Notes: generated by a model not told the origin, from the sequence alone. A stretch of 64,000 nucleotides of DNA from Ophioderma brevispina (GCA_023653785.1 JAMKCH010002860.1:62001-126000); one strand, 5' to 3'; positions 47,498-59,989 are shown, numbered from the stretch's first letter. Program-made: numbers and translations.

Positions 47498-48544
47498 CAC
47501 AGATAGAATCACTGTGGTTTTCGTATCCTTAACCACAGACGATAGGTAATTTGATTTGCCCGAGCTGTGACCGTGTTTACTTTTTCCTTATGTACAAAAT
47601 TTATCGTGCCTCTAAAAACCCTTTCAAATTAGGTTATTTCATCCCTTGATGGCCAAATTGCAGGTTAACATGTTCAGAAACTAATGCACAATTACACTTG
47701 GACTTTTTCAAATCTCCATAAACGGCCACATTTTCACGCCAGTCAGTTTTCCAACATCGTTTGATGCCACCTTGGCAAGTTGATAAAATCACAGTATTAA
47801 ATAATAATCAAGTACGCTAAAGGTCTGTCAAAAATCATTTTTACACAAGGGCGAATAATCCAGTTTTTGTGATGGCACATAAATCCCGAAATTCACCCTG
47901 TTCAGTTAACAAACATTCGGATAGCACTTCGCACGTTACATGTTTGACCATGATATTTTCAAGGTGTATCGGGATACTCCGCAGACCATTGAGCCCGTGT
48001 AACTCAATGGCTATAACCAAATGGCTACTTCATCAACACTCTACGAAGAATAAACAATAATTTCTTTCTTATCTTTATTAACTATCATTTTTTAATTGAA
48101 AATTAATAAATATGAATGGCCGTATTACTCATTTACAAATTCCACGTGCCTTTGTGATTGATAACATTCCATATTTCACCACATTTGTTGAAATTTAACA
48201 TGCGTATAATGATTTCAAAATAGCAGGGAATGTTAAAATGACCTCGGGTCAATTGTGCTTAAAGCATGTTTATTCCAACAATAACTGCTATGTCTGAGTG
48301 AAGATAAAGTTTACCTTTCTTTTTTTTCAAATTCGAACCTTTCATTTTTGAATCTTGTTGAGTTTTGAACGTAAACAAATGTGTTTACGTGATTTGGTAA
48401 TTTGACGCTACTTTGAAGAAGGGGGGAAAACAAGTCCATAAACAGGTAAATCAGGTATGTAGTTTGTGGGTAAACACGGTTACAGCGCAATTCAATTACC
48501 TCTCGTCTGTGGTTGAGGATTCTTAACCACAGATTCGATCTGTG
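47498..48544. mobile_element. TA-flanked element family C, copy 1
   Basis: Starts CACAGATAGAAT and ends ATTCGATCTGTG, with TA directly outside both ends. Terminal inverted repeats extend about 80 bp and include ACAGACGATAGGTAATT and GTGTTTAC. Each carries a hairpin: CTGTGGTT (47512-47519) with AACCACAG (47531-47538) on the left, and CTGTGGTT (48507-48514) with AACCACAG (48525-48532) on the right. The body aligns with copy 2 via TTATCGTGC, CGGATAGCACTTCGCAC, GGGATACTCCGCAGACCA, AATATGAATGGCC and GTCCATAAACAG. There is no intact transposase frame. Confidence 0.88.
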
Positions 48545-49019
48545 TACCTCTATGACACGAAATCCGTCATATATGAACAACTTTGATGTTTGTCTTGTAG
48601 GGATAGCATCCCTACTAGCTCGATTTTAAAAATACCCAACGGTGCACAGATCCATGCTTAAATCCGTGAAATGTTGACCTAAAAAGCACGAACACTTGAA
48701 GAAATTAATCTATAGCTAAACACAGTCGTCTCCCACTCCGGGTGTATGTTCGTAAATTAGTGGTAATCAGCGAAACTAAGCGTGCTCGTGCCTATTTCTA
48801 AAGAAAATAAAACCGGGAAACAATCAGGGGCGACCTCACTGATCTAGTGGGGCGACTACTACTACTAAACCAAAGTTTTAAATCCGGTTTTAATCCCCCG
48901 TTTCAACCGGGGGGTGGCTTGGTTCACCTCATTTGCAGCAAACCGCCCTGACTCCTTATTCATTTCACCCGATTCAAAGGATCCTCCATCCTCAACCCAA
49001 CCCTCCTACTCTCCTTCTA
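48545..49019. other. unassigned spacer between two family C copies
   Basis: AATCCGGTTTTAATCCCCCG plus TTTCAACCGGGGG forms a short imperfect palindrome near 48880-48910. Nothing else was recognised. Confidence 0.4.
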
Positions 49020-50027
49020 CACAGATGCGATCGTGGTAGAGTGTTACTCCTCTACCACAGACGATAGGTTAATTGCATTGCGTTTAAAGAGTGTTTACTT
49101 TTGCCTTATTTACAAATTTTATCGTGCACTAAAACCCTTTCAAATTCAGTTATCATTTGTTTTATGCCCCAAAGGCATGCTTACATGTTCTTGAAACTAA
49201 TTACACATACAATGTTGATGTAATCTCAATAATAAACGGCAAAATTTTCGATGATTTTCCAAAATATTTCAGTCCAACCGGCGTGTTGTCAAACTTCACG
49301 TGTAAAATAATATCAAGGACGTATAAGGCTGACTAAATCCAGTTTCAGGATTGCACATATCCCGAAATTCATCATTGACCCTTCCGTTTCCAACACACGG
49401 ATAGCACTTCGCACATTACAAGTTCGCGAGGATATTTCCAAGGCAATCGGGAGACTCCCGCAGACCACCTGTGAAAATCGTTGTAAATCAAATGGCTCTA
49501 ACGGGAAATGGCTGCTTCCATCCAAACTCTACGCAGATAAAAAAATAATTCTTACTTATCTATAATAACATCATTTTAAATTTGAAAAATAATAAAATAT
49601 GAATGGCCTATTAACCATTTGCCAATTTCACGGGCCTGTTCTAGATGGTAACACTTCATTATGCACAATTTGTGATTTTTTTTACTTTTTTTATTTTTTT
49701 CATGATTGGAATGTTAAAATGACCTGGGGTCCTTGTGTGGAAAGCGATTTATATCAAACAAACATTCAGTCTCTGTGTAGTGAAACGAACCAGTTTTCTT
49801 TCTTTTTGTTTCAATACGAGCTTTCAATTTTGAAATCTTCGTGAGTTTTGGGAAAGGTAACAATTGTGTCACGTGATTTGGCATAATGACACTACTTGAA
49901 AAAGGGAATAAGTCCACAAACAGATTAAAAATCAGGTATGTAATTGATGTAACAGGCTTTAACGCAATGAATTACCTTATCGTCTGTGTCAGAGGGTAAT
50001 ATCCCACTGACACAGCATCGATCTGTG
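49020..50027. mobile_element. TA-flanked element family C, copy 2
   Basis: Starts CACAGATGCGAT and ends ATCGATCTGTG, again with TA outside both ends, and in the same orientation as copy 1. The terminal hairpins sit at the same positions but have different stems. On the left GTGGTAGAG (49033-49041) pairs with CTCTACCAC (49050-49058). On the right CTGTGTCAG (49984-49992) pairs with CTGACACAG (50007-50015), and inner GGG/CCC can extend the stem. Outside and inside the stems the sequence remains close to copy 1. It is non-coding. Confidence 0.88.
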
Positions 50028-51049
50028 TAACTCTCCTCCTTCACTTGTTCTTCCAGGTCTTCTTGGTCGTCCCCTCCTCCCAAACCGCACCACCTCGAAC
50101 TCAAAAGCCCTCTTAAAACATGCTCATCATCCTTCCTCTCAACAATTGGCCCAGTACATCGTTCCCATAATTGTAACTTGCCACCTACACCTTTAATATT
50201 GGAAAGTTATCTTGCGTCAGTTCCAATCAAGGCTTATGAGTTTGAGTTCATAGATAAGGCTCACTGGTGCAATCATGTGAAGTCAACTTACCAAAGACGC
50301 CATGCTTAAATCTTACTGAAAACACTTCTGACGCTAATCAAGGATGGGTTTGATAGTAATGCCCCCAAACAGGACTGTACCCCTTACATCAGCAAAAAGC
50401 AAAACCATACAATAAATTGTCCTTTGGAATAGTCAAGTGCCCAACTATGCCAGATTGTTGATGTTGAAAACTTAGCACGTGCGATATGAGAGCAAAGTTC
50501 AAGGGTCAAACGGATGCGTGCGGAAAAGCAAGCCCATCGATATCCTTCCAGTCGCAGTGAGCGATTGTCTTGCGCAAAAAAGGAATAATGGGCACAAGAT
50601 CAAGTGTTACGCATACCCACACGCAGAAATTCGCTCCCTATGACTGGAAGTATAACCTTATACCTTGGACCCTGGTTGACCAACCTGTTTGACCCCCAAA
50701 ACAGCATTCAAACTTTTAAAGTGGTTTAAAAAAACAACCGTTAGAGGTTGATTGCTTTGCGACTTAGGCTACCGAATTAGAATTTGTGGAGAAGTACCCG
50801 AAATGATGGAAAAATATCACCTTTGACGATTTTTCTAAGACCCTTCACAGTTATTTATAGCAGTGATGTAAACGTTTTTTGAAAGAGTACTTTCTTGATG
50901 TCAAAAACTGGAGACCAGAGCCGTAAGTAATAGCCTGATCATGATTCGAGATACTTGAAAGTCATCTCTTATAGCTGAAGTCTCAAACTGATAATTCCGT
51001 GCAGGACCTGAGATACTGATCAGTGAATGACATATTGTTGAAAGACATG
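50028..51049. other. unassigned sequence
   Basis: No feature was recognised. Confidence 0.4.
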
Positions 51050-51600
51050 AATCTCAGGTGTGCTAGAGACTAGCCCATACACCAACCGGTCCACCGCCTC
51101 ATCCAAAAACAACATCTGAAATCAAGTCCTCAGTCTCATCCTGTCCCATAACTTCACACCACACATTTCTCTCATCATTGCTCTCTCTGTCCTCCCAAAA
51201 TACCCATCTCATTTTCACTCCGACACCACGTCTCACTCCCATAAGCATCCCATGATCTACACACAACTCTTAGACACCCATTCCTTTCACTCAAAGGGAT
51301 ATCTTTTCCCTTTGCACAACTCCCCACATTCCCTAAACTCACCCACACATACCTCACTATAGCTGTCACAGCACCTCACCAGCCACCACCCCCACTAACC
51401 TTATCACCTAGGTATGTGAACACCTTCACTGCTCCACCTCAATCCAAAACTTTTCCTTCCTGTCCACCATCCCTCAGATTCCCTTCTCACATTCTTCTAC
51501 ACACAAAATCTCTTGCCAAACAGGGGTCATCTCTTCACCTTTGTGGATCTCCCATGGATCCATTCCCTAATTTCACACCACACTGAATTTTGCTTGTCCT
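51050..51600 (-). pseudogene. LINE RT C-terminal fragment with linker
   Basis: Minus-strand reading gives QNSVWCEIREWIHGRSTKVK (a decayed NS-x-x-C-x-x-C-x-x-W-x-H-x-x-C linker), then VFTYLGDKVSGGGGW, AVTAIVRYVWVSLGNVGSCA, DAYGSETW (about 51220-51245) and REMCGVKLWDRMRL. The order F-x-YLGD...GGG, R...W, YGSETW, MR-x-MCGV is that of a widespread non-LTR clade, downstream of its catalytic core. Stops and a few frame changes show it is dead. It differs in sequence from the fragment at 44405. Confidence 0.7.
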
Positions 51601-52893
51601 CTCTTCCATCAGGAGGCGACTGTTATGTTTAAATTGGGATTTTAACGGTTAAGAAATCCCCGTTTAAAATTATCCGATTTTAACCATGAATGGAAAATTA
51701 GTCAAGGAAAACAACGTGGCGTATAATATAAATATATTAGGACTACTGGGGGGGGGGACTACATCATTGAAGGTTAAGATTTTCAATAAGTGCTGTTTGT
51801 ACTGATTCTGAATTTTGCTTATTCCGCATTCAGATCCGCAGCGACCCACCCCAGCCGGTTTCAATACACTCCTTGTGCGTAAGCGTTGTGGAGGTAGTGT
51901 ATGGACGACGTGGCAACGCTACGGAACGGCTACATCCCAATAGACCGAAACATGTTCGGTACAATTGCATTTTGCTATAATCAAGAAAGAGAGATTTTTT
52001 ATTATGCGGGCCTTCATGTAAAATAACTTACCAAGTTCAATTAGGTGCCACAACATGGGGGCTCAATTACTTTACAGGTCATAACAAAAACTGGCCTTTA
52101 GCTCAATTTTTGAGCTCTGACGAGCCCTCAGGAAATGAAGGCCTAAATATGATATAAAAACATTAAAAACAAATATCGGATCGGATATCGGCCGATAGTA
52201 AATGCTGCGGTTTAAATCTGATCGGAAGACAAAAAGTCATTTCGGTTGACCCCTATGTGCTACAGGTGAGGAAGTGGTAGTTGGTGGATAGACAGACAAT
52301 TGCACTGGGAGTTAGAGATGCTTGTTCCGGATTATGTCTAGAACTCTACTTGATATAAGAGCCTGGCATTTGCACTACGCCATCAAGTACCGTGGGAAAA
52401 ACAAACTCGCGGTTTTGATGTAGAAGCTATAAAAAAAAATGGCACAGTAAGGCCCTATTCAATACTGTGCTAACTATTGATTGGTTAACCATAAATCAGC
52501 AGTTTTTTTATCTTGGCAATGAAATGGATTGAGGGCTCCAAATTTCAGGACGGACGTGAGAAAAATACTGCCTTCTGATATCAAATGCTATCCAGGTTAA
52601 ATCGGGGGGGGGGGGGGGGGCAAAGACGATCGGAAAACACGCACCTTTAACTAAGAGGCAGTATTTATAAATCTGTTTTTTTGGGGTGATCAAATTGTTG
52701 AAAAGTCAAAGCCTCTCGTACTGACACACAACCTGCAAAATTGAAACAGACTAATAAAAGATTTTTGTTGAAAAGAAATGCTTCAGCCTATTGGTAATTT
52801 GCATGTACAAAATTTTTTATATGCAAAATATATTTTAATCTTCAAATTCCATTTTCTGTCTCAATTTAATAAGAATTCATGTTTTTTGCATAT
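51601..52893. other. unassigned sequence
   Basis: Contains G homopolymers near 51749 and 52602. No gene or bounded element was recognised. Confidence 0.4.
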
Positions 52894-54113
52894 GGGTCAT
52901 TCCACCAGTTTGGGCCGCACTTTGTGACTTTCAAGAATATGTAAAATGATTTTTAAGTACATAATTGTCAGGTGTCATTGCATTTAATAGGGTATAAAAT
53001 GATGATGAGGGTTGCAAAAAATGGATTAAATAATTTAAAGCCATTGCAAACAACTCCATATTTTTAATTAAAAAAATTTTCTATTTGTTGTTGTATTATT
53101 TAGTTGCCAGAGGACATTTTCGGACGTAATATGGACACCACGTCCATGTTACAACTTAATGCAACTGTACTCAAACCCTGCTTTTAAACATTAATATCTT
53201 AATAAATAATTTTCATGTTACCAAAGCATAACACAAGAAATACTTTGGAGTAATGTTTTCATCAAATGTATATCTACAAACACCATGTTTCGTAAGGATT
53301 AAGTTTGGAACTGCCGTTCGGACGTAACAGTGGGCCACCATGCATTGTTTTTTAAAATTATACAATTTTACAATGAGCAGTACATTGATCAATCCTTTTC
53401 ATATTTCTACATTATTGGTGATACACATTTGATGTAGGGACACTTAGAAAACTTTTATCCATATTACTTTCAGTGACACAAGAAAATGTTTCAAAATTGT
53501 GCAGACGAAACAGTGAATAACCACGCCCAAAATAACACATATCCTCAGCCTTAAAACAAAAATAAACCAATTGCTTCACTGTTGAATGGTTTGATGTTGT
53601 GAACTGTATTACATGTAGTGACTGTACGTCAATTTTGAGGGATTTTAAGGTAACCAAAAAATTAGTTAAATTTATGAGCATCTAAATTGTACTAAAAGTG
53701 GACACCACAGTACGGGGAAAATCACCTCATTTTTGATGGGTCATTACTATCATTTGGGATAACACTATGGAAAAGAAAGAATAATCATTAAAAGTTGGTC
53801 AGTTTATGGTGTTGTAAAAATGATAAAAACAGGAAGATTAAAATAATCCATAAATTTCTAAATTTGCAAGGAAATGTACAAATTTTTTTGTCACAAATTA
53901 ACTCTTTTTTTGAGTTCACTTACTATTCTTAATTACGAAAAAATCTGAGGTAAAAATAAAGCGTAAATGGCAGTAGTTGGTAACATGTTAAAGACCTTAT
54001 AAATAAGTATCAATGCCTTAAAAGGAACTTCTGAAAATACTTAAATAAAATTTGAATTCTATTTCCTAGGCTATAGCAAAATATGGTTTGGCCCAACCTG
54101 GTGGAATGACCCC
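52894..54113. mobile_element. 1.2-kb inverted-terminus element
   Basis: The left end GGGTCATTCCACCAGTTTGG plus GCC is inverted at the right end (GGCCCAACCTGGTGGAATGA plus CCC, ending 54113). The interior is AT-rich with two GGACGTAA boxes (about 53121 and 53320) near ACCACGTCC/GGGCCACC sequence. A minus-strand frame of 89 codons at 53412-53681 has no recognisable domain. It is likely a non-autonomous DNA transposon. Confidence 0.75.
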
Positions 54114-54248
54114 CATGTACATTGTATGTACTTGCCACATGTGAAATAGTTATTAAGCTGAAATCGATGTCATTCAATATATAATGTAGAAAATCAAACT
54201 TGGAAACAAAATTTGGATCTGGAATTTTACACAGTGTCATTTGTGGTA

Positions 54249-54340
54249 CGCTCGGAGGGTGTTGAATCAATCCCACAATGGCATTGCAATGGGCCAATAC
54301 TGTATGCCACTAAAACCCATTTCAGGGTTACTGCTTAGGT
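54249..54340. repeat. partial copy of the element at 57834
   Basis: GAGGGTGTTGAATCAATCCC plus ACAATGGCATTGCAAT matches the terminus at 57834-57875 and continues as CCTATACTG/CCAATACTG and CATTTCAG/CATGTCAG. Confidence 0.6.
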
Positions 54341-54602
54341 TAAAAATATTTCAAGAAGTTTAGCGGCCCAACGGAAAAACATTTTCACAAAATTATGAAA
54401 TTTCTTTCAATTGCTCTCAAATGATAGTCTAGAGGCCATGGAAGAAGACAGATAATTTACACATAAAAATAATGTTAAATAAAAAAACAAACAGATAGAG
54501 GCATTAGAAAGAGGTCAATGACATCCAGGTAATTTTGTAGGCTAAATTTTAATCAATGTGTTATTCCTGAATGTCATTGACTCATCGTACCCATTAATAT
54601 TA

Positions 54603-54946
54603 AAGGGGCATTTCATGATCCACAGCCTCGTTCCCTCAACTTACATGTACCTCAAAAAAGTTGAGATTTTCATATCATCTGAACCGTTCACATTAGTAAT
54701 CCATGTGTGCCAAATCTTACGTGTAAATTCGATCATGTGTGTAAGGAAGTCACAATTTTGTATTTTCTGTCCGTAAACGGACAGAAATTATTGCATAGTG
54801 GCCTATGGGACCGTGGGAAACGAGCATTTGCTCATAACACAAAACCGCAAAGTCGGGATCAGCTAAAAAGTTGTGAATAAGCGTTTCTCAAGAACATAGC
54901 GAACAATGAATAAAACAGAAGGTGCTGGAATCACAAAATGCACCTT
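54603..54946. mobile_element. TA-flanked MITE family A, copy 2
   Basis: Termini AAGGGGCATTTCATGATCC and the inverse of GGAATCACAAAATGCACCTT, with TA at 54601-54602 and 54947-54948. The body matches 12042-12361 over its whole length. The central palindrome TGTCCGTAAACGGACA is intact here (about 54766-54782) and has one arm change in copy 1. No coding capacity. Confidence 0.88.
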
Positions 54947-57833
54947 TAAAACACAAAGGTTACAAACAGGGTGGATGCCGTGAGAATACATTCTGGCATG
55001 TTTTCTTGTGTTAAAGGCCATTTCTGTTGTTGATGAATTACATGCTCCGCAGGATTTTTTTCCAAATATGCCCCCCCCCTTTGACAATTGAACCCTTTTT
55101 TAAACTGAAATTTTAACCTTTTTTTCTGAAACCCCTAATTTTTGGCTCCCTACACTTGCAGAATCTATATTGATTTTTACATTTTTATCCCAAAAGCATA
55201 AAAAATTAATTTTGAGAAAAGGCATGTTTCATGAGAGAGGGGTCCAGTAAGTAGTTTGGGCGTATCTAGAAAACACATTTTTCAGTAAAATTTTATTGGC
55301 TATTACTCTGTCAGATGGTAGGTTGCAGATTCACAAAAGCAAAATTCTTTATAAATGTGAGTTGCGTGCAACAAGTAGTTTATAATGAGATCTTTTGAGG
55401 GGTGAATGTTATACCTTTTGATGGACACGATGTTCCCATTTTTGTCCGTTAAATTTAACATTCACCAGAAAAACACTATATTGTTTTAAAAAATTATCCG
55501 AAATCTGAAACTGGATTGTTTGAAAATTGGCTTGATATGAAAATGTGACCTAAAATGGTTAGGATCCAATACCATTCCCACCTTGTGTATTTTTTTTATT
55601 CCCAAAATACAGTGCCTTAGTTTTCAGGAATTGACAGCTGTATTGAATGAGAATCACATGGTCATGCTATCAACATAAGTCCAGAAAGGTCACCGGGATT
55701 GCTTTCTTGAATTCTACTTGAAGTTGTAGGAAATACTTGACTTCTGAGGGATTAGCCCTAATCCCAAATACTACGCCGCCAGTAGGAATCTCAGAATTTG
55801 TAACTTGAAACAGAACATTGTATGTGAAATGAAAAACTACCATATTTGGCATGATTTCAATTATGTCTGAAACTGATACCTAAAACAACCGCTTGAGGAG
55901 CGCATTAAAAACATTGTCTTCTATCTACCAGAACAAACATCCACACCCAAACCACAATAATAACAGTGACAAAAGTATTGATTTCTTAAGATAATGATCA
56001 ATACTAAGACAATACAATGGCTTAACTGTAAAAAAAATGCACTTTAATAATGGTGCAGTGTTTAATAGTTTATTGAATGTAAGATAAAACAATTGTAATC
56101 AGGCGGCAGTCGGCGTTCATCAACCAGACGCCGGGCTGGGGATGTACACGATAAACATCAAAAGGTTACCAGACCAAAAACCATTTCCAACCAGACCAAA
56201 AAGTACTTGTACAGGTAAAAACTCAGACTTAAAAAAAAAATAGGTATTATGGTAAGCGGGATGCCCTTTTAAAATGAGCAGGGGAGCAACAAAGAACTCT
56301 CCTGGAACTTTTAGCAATAGATGAGCAGCTAAAAAAAATGTCAAGCATCAAGAGGAATCTAATAGAAATATTTAAATCTAAGACATGTTTGTGGCCTTGT
56401 AAGGAGACTAAAATTATCCTGCCAAAAGTCGATTTTAGATTAAGATCCATAAAAATGGTCAAAATATCCAGGTAACGGACAGACTATGGACGGAATTTAA
56501 AGGAGAGATTCAAATCACTCTCCTGCAGTATTTAAGGAGAGTGATTAAGGAGAGCATTGCTCTGTAGCGCCTAAAAGGCGTCCCTGGTGAGAGTATAATT
56601 TATGGTGAACCATAGCCTTGGAAATAAGTAAAAGTCAAAATTTGACCTCATATTTGTTAATATCACACGCTAGGCAGATCACTATTTGTATATGACACAT
56701 GCTATTTTTTTTTTTTGGTGTGGGAGATGGGAGGGATTTTGAGAAATCCATCAAAAAGGTACATCATTAATTATTTTGGTTAAAATTTTTTCTAAGAAGA
56801 TAAGTTTTTGCAGCCAAACTGGGTTAGTTGTGGCATTTTACCAACCACTACTTCGCATGTCCTTAAGCTCCTTCCTTATTTGTTTTTTTTTTTTAAAAAT
56901 GTTGGGTTTTTTTATATTATGTAAAAAAAGTTTAAAAAGTTTATCGCACGTTTAGCCCTGAAGAAAAGTCGAATCGCATCGATTATTGTTTCGTGATTAC
57001 AATTAGGATTAGCATTAGCTAAATGAGTAGTAGTGTTTACACTGAAGCCGTTTTCTAATTTGCTAATTACGTCGGCTCTCATTTATCGAGAAGTTTGACC
57101 TTCCGGTTCAACAAGATTTTCGCTTTCGCTCGATCTTCAACAGGCGGCCCGACGCTAAACTTTGCTCTCGGCGGCCGTGATTAGCTTTTTCTGTGAATTC
57201 AGGCCAAATGTGATCAAAACTAACGGCAAAAGTAGAGGAAACGAAGACAGCAAACGCCGAGTCGAATTTTTGGAATGACACCGCGCTGCATTCATGCTCA
57301 GTTGTTTAGAAGCCACTTGCATTGCTTTGGTGCATCCGCCTACGGAAATGTGCGAGGCGGGTCCTTATTAACTACCAGTAACATGAAATCGATTACATGT
57401 TTTGTTTATACTACTGCAAAAATTTTGAAGTTCAATGACTTTTTCGAATTCACTCAATTAGGTGCGAAAGCACTTACGAATTCGACTTTTGAGCTTATCG
57501 TTTATGAACTGCGCGGTTTACACTTCAGCAAAAAGTGAAATCGATTCACGACTCGATCATATTCACTTAGACTTTTGGCCCAACGTGGTAACGGGGGCTT
57601 TAGTTATGCAAGCCGAGGTGCATAGTATGGTTTTGTAACTGCTCCCTATGTGGCCTGTGGGGTGTTTGTCAGTTGGGGGGCGGTTTGTAACCAGCCCGGT
57701 GGTTCTGAGGGGCCATGACTGTAGTCCTGGGGTTCAACAAATTTCCTATCAGTATCCAGGTACAAAATTCCCTTGTGCAAGGACAAAGAGGCTGATTTAA
57801 CATGAATATCCATCCATTCACTCCAAGATTTCC
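54947..57833. other. unassigned sequence with a CpG-richer patch
   Basis: No gene is supported. The patch at about 57060-57380 has more CG dinucleotides (CGGCGGCCG, CCCGACGCT) than its surroundings and is not obviously repetitive. It could be an unmethylated regulatory region, but nothing in it identifies a promoter. Confidence 0.4.
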
Positions 57834-58133
57834 CTCAGAAGGTGTTTTGATCAATCCCATGATGCATTGCAATATTCCTATACTGTACTGTACTAAACTC
57901 ATGTCAGTATTAGGGATAAATGTGGTTTCCAAAGTTTTCAGAAACCCAAGACACTTGTCATAATCATGCTAAAAAATTCCCTAAGTACTAACGCGTTGTG
58001 GGCTAAAATGAGCATAAAGTCCCGGGTTTTTTAATGTGTTAAGAATCGGATTTTTTGTGGGATCACATGACCCTGTTGAGGTGAAATGTCCCAACTGGTG
58101 CATTGTGGGATTGACTAATACACCCTCTGACAT
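57834..58133. mobile_element. MITE-like inverted repeat, about 300 bp
   Basis: TCAGAAGGTGTTTTGATCAA plus TCCCATGATGCA on the left is the inverse of TGCATTGTGGGATTGACTAA plus TACACCCTCTGA on the right. The left terminus recurs at 54249. Confidence 0.7.
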
Positions 58134-58163
58134 TTCCCCTAAAAACAAACAAATTACCGTAAG

Positions 58164-58606
58164 TCCCTCGGTATAAAGCCCACCCCCAAAGAGGAAGATT
58201 TAACTTCAAATAGGGGTTGGCTTTATACCCTGGATGGCTAGAACTTTGGAGCAAATATCAGATCTAAATTGCAAAACATACCATTTCAAGAGCATATTAG
58301 TCACCAGTACCCATTTAATGTTACCTTTAGTTGTAGCATATTTCAAACATTTAAAAATAAAAAGTTTCAATTTTTTCCCATCACATTCCGCAAAGTAAAT
58401 TATAGCAAACACGCCATCCCAATTCGTGGCCCTACTTTGAGGCTTACAGAATAGTTCGTTTTAAATGTGATTTTGGTTTGTGTAATAACAGCCTCATTGT
58501 TTATTCCGGAATGCTAAAATTACCACCTGGCTTATACCCGGTGTATGCTAGCTACTGTAATTTTTCTCTGAAAATTGGGGGTGGGCTTATACCCATAGGT
58601 GTACTA
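58164..58606. repeat. GGGTATAAGCCCACCCCC inverted repeats
   Basis: GGTATAAAGCCCACCCCCAA (58171) is inverted at TTGGGGGTGGGCTTATACCC (58576). Two inner boxes, GGTTGGCTTTATACCCTGG (58215) and TGGCTTATACCCGGTG (58529), are further copies. This gives a foldback layout of about 440 bp. Confidence 0.65.
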
Positions 58607-59989
58607 TCCCCAAGTGCTTCATGGGAACTTCTCCTCGCCCCTCCTTACCCACTTTCGCTACGCCACTCTGCAATTGAGGTACAATAAGGTCAGCATTCTG
58701 TACCTTTTGCTGTTAAACTCTTTGGGCCATAGGGCAGGAGGTCGTGCTCTCTGAATCGCTCCCACATGTCCTTACAAAGACCTGGGGTGCTCCTCCGCTG
58801 GGGAAGTCTGTTCCCATACCGCTCTTGGCAGTTGACATTTTTCTATGTTAAGAAAAAAAGTAAAATGTTCGTCCTGTGAGGGCAAGAAGGTCGTACGTAA
58901 CTCCCTCCTATTTTGAAATCTCCTGAGGGTTTCCAATGTCGATATAACCAATTGCATCATCTTTGGTGCACAAGCTGACCCCCAAAACGAATATACACAA
59001 AATTTCTATTCAGATTAGAGCGATCCCGGGTGGGACGCATAACCCCTGACGTCACCGCGATCCATCATGCTCGTCCTCTTGCCTTTGGGGCTCTACCTTA
59101 CCGGTGAGATGTATCTGTTAGCACCCAATTCGAGTAGAAATTCACAAAGTTTGGCTGGTAATGTTTCGGGGCCCCCAGGACTAGGGTGAAAACTCTAAAT
59201 TTCCCGTTAGCGATGTCCTGAGTCCGTTTTAAGGATTTTTGGATTGCGCCTTCGGCGAATTCTGGCCAGATCGCTGAAGCCAGCAGGTTCCAGATTTGGG
59301 CTGCCAAATTCGGACCCCGGTAAATTTCCCCATTAGAACTATTAACCTACTTTGAGTCATTTTGATTGGTTCTGTGGTGTAACACACTCTTAGTTGTTAC
59401 TGTTTGGACTGCATTAATACAGCTCTCCTTTGGCGAGAGAGGCCGTCCCGGTAACGCTTTGGCTTTTTCTATTTCCATTTTTAACTATACTTGCGACTAA
59501 AACGCCATTACTCGGTATTGTATTTATTATTAACTGGGCAGTCATTCACTAGACTTTAATCCAGTGTTCAGGGTCATAGTAACTACTCCAATTCTTTTGT
59601 GTGCCTTCGCGTTGTGTCCAGACAAGCTATTGATTGAGTGTCCAGATCCATTTCTATAGAAGTTTACCTTAGTAGTTTAAATCGATTCATTTCGTTGTAA
59701 GGCAATCTTTAGATTCAGTTCGTGATCTCCCCGGCCCTTTGTGGCCGCGTCTCTAGGCTAGTCACGTTAATCTCCTCCAAGTCCCATCCTTGAAGCCCAG
59801 GTCGTTTCCTTAGTTCAACATCCTCTTCTTTGTTTGGGCTCGTTTGTAATTCTTTCTTCCTTTCTTCTTCTTTTGCCTTCTCTTGAGGGATTGTCTTTGT
59901 TGTAAATCTCATCTTCGAGAGGAACAATTATTGTTTTTGCGTTACTTGAAGGGTTTTCGTGCGTGCCCAAGCTTTCAATGACTAAGCAC
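58607..59989. other. unassigned sequence before the GC-rich retroelement
   Basis: Composition is mixed and more GC-rich than most of the window, so part may be the 5' non-coding region of the retroelement that follows. Minus-strand frames (58772-58960, 59098-59307, 59715-59927) carry no recognised domain. Confidence 0.35.

Noticed and set aside
53412..53681. Minus-strand 89-codon frame inside the 1.2-kb element as a captured gene
   Set aside because: No motif was recognised and the frame is within what random AT-rich sequence gives. It is kept only as a check in the findings.
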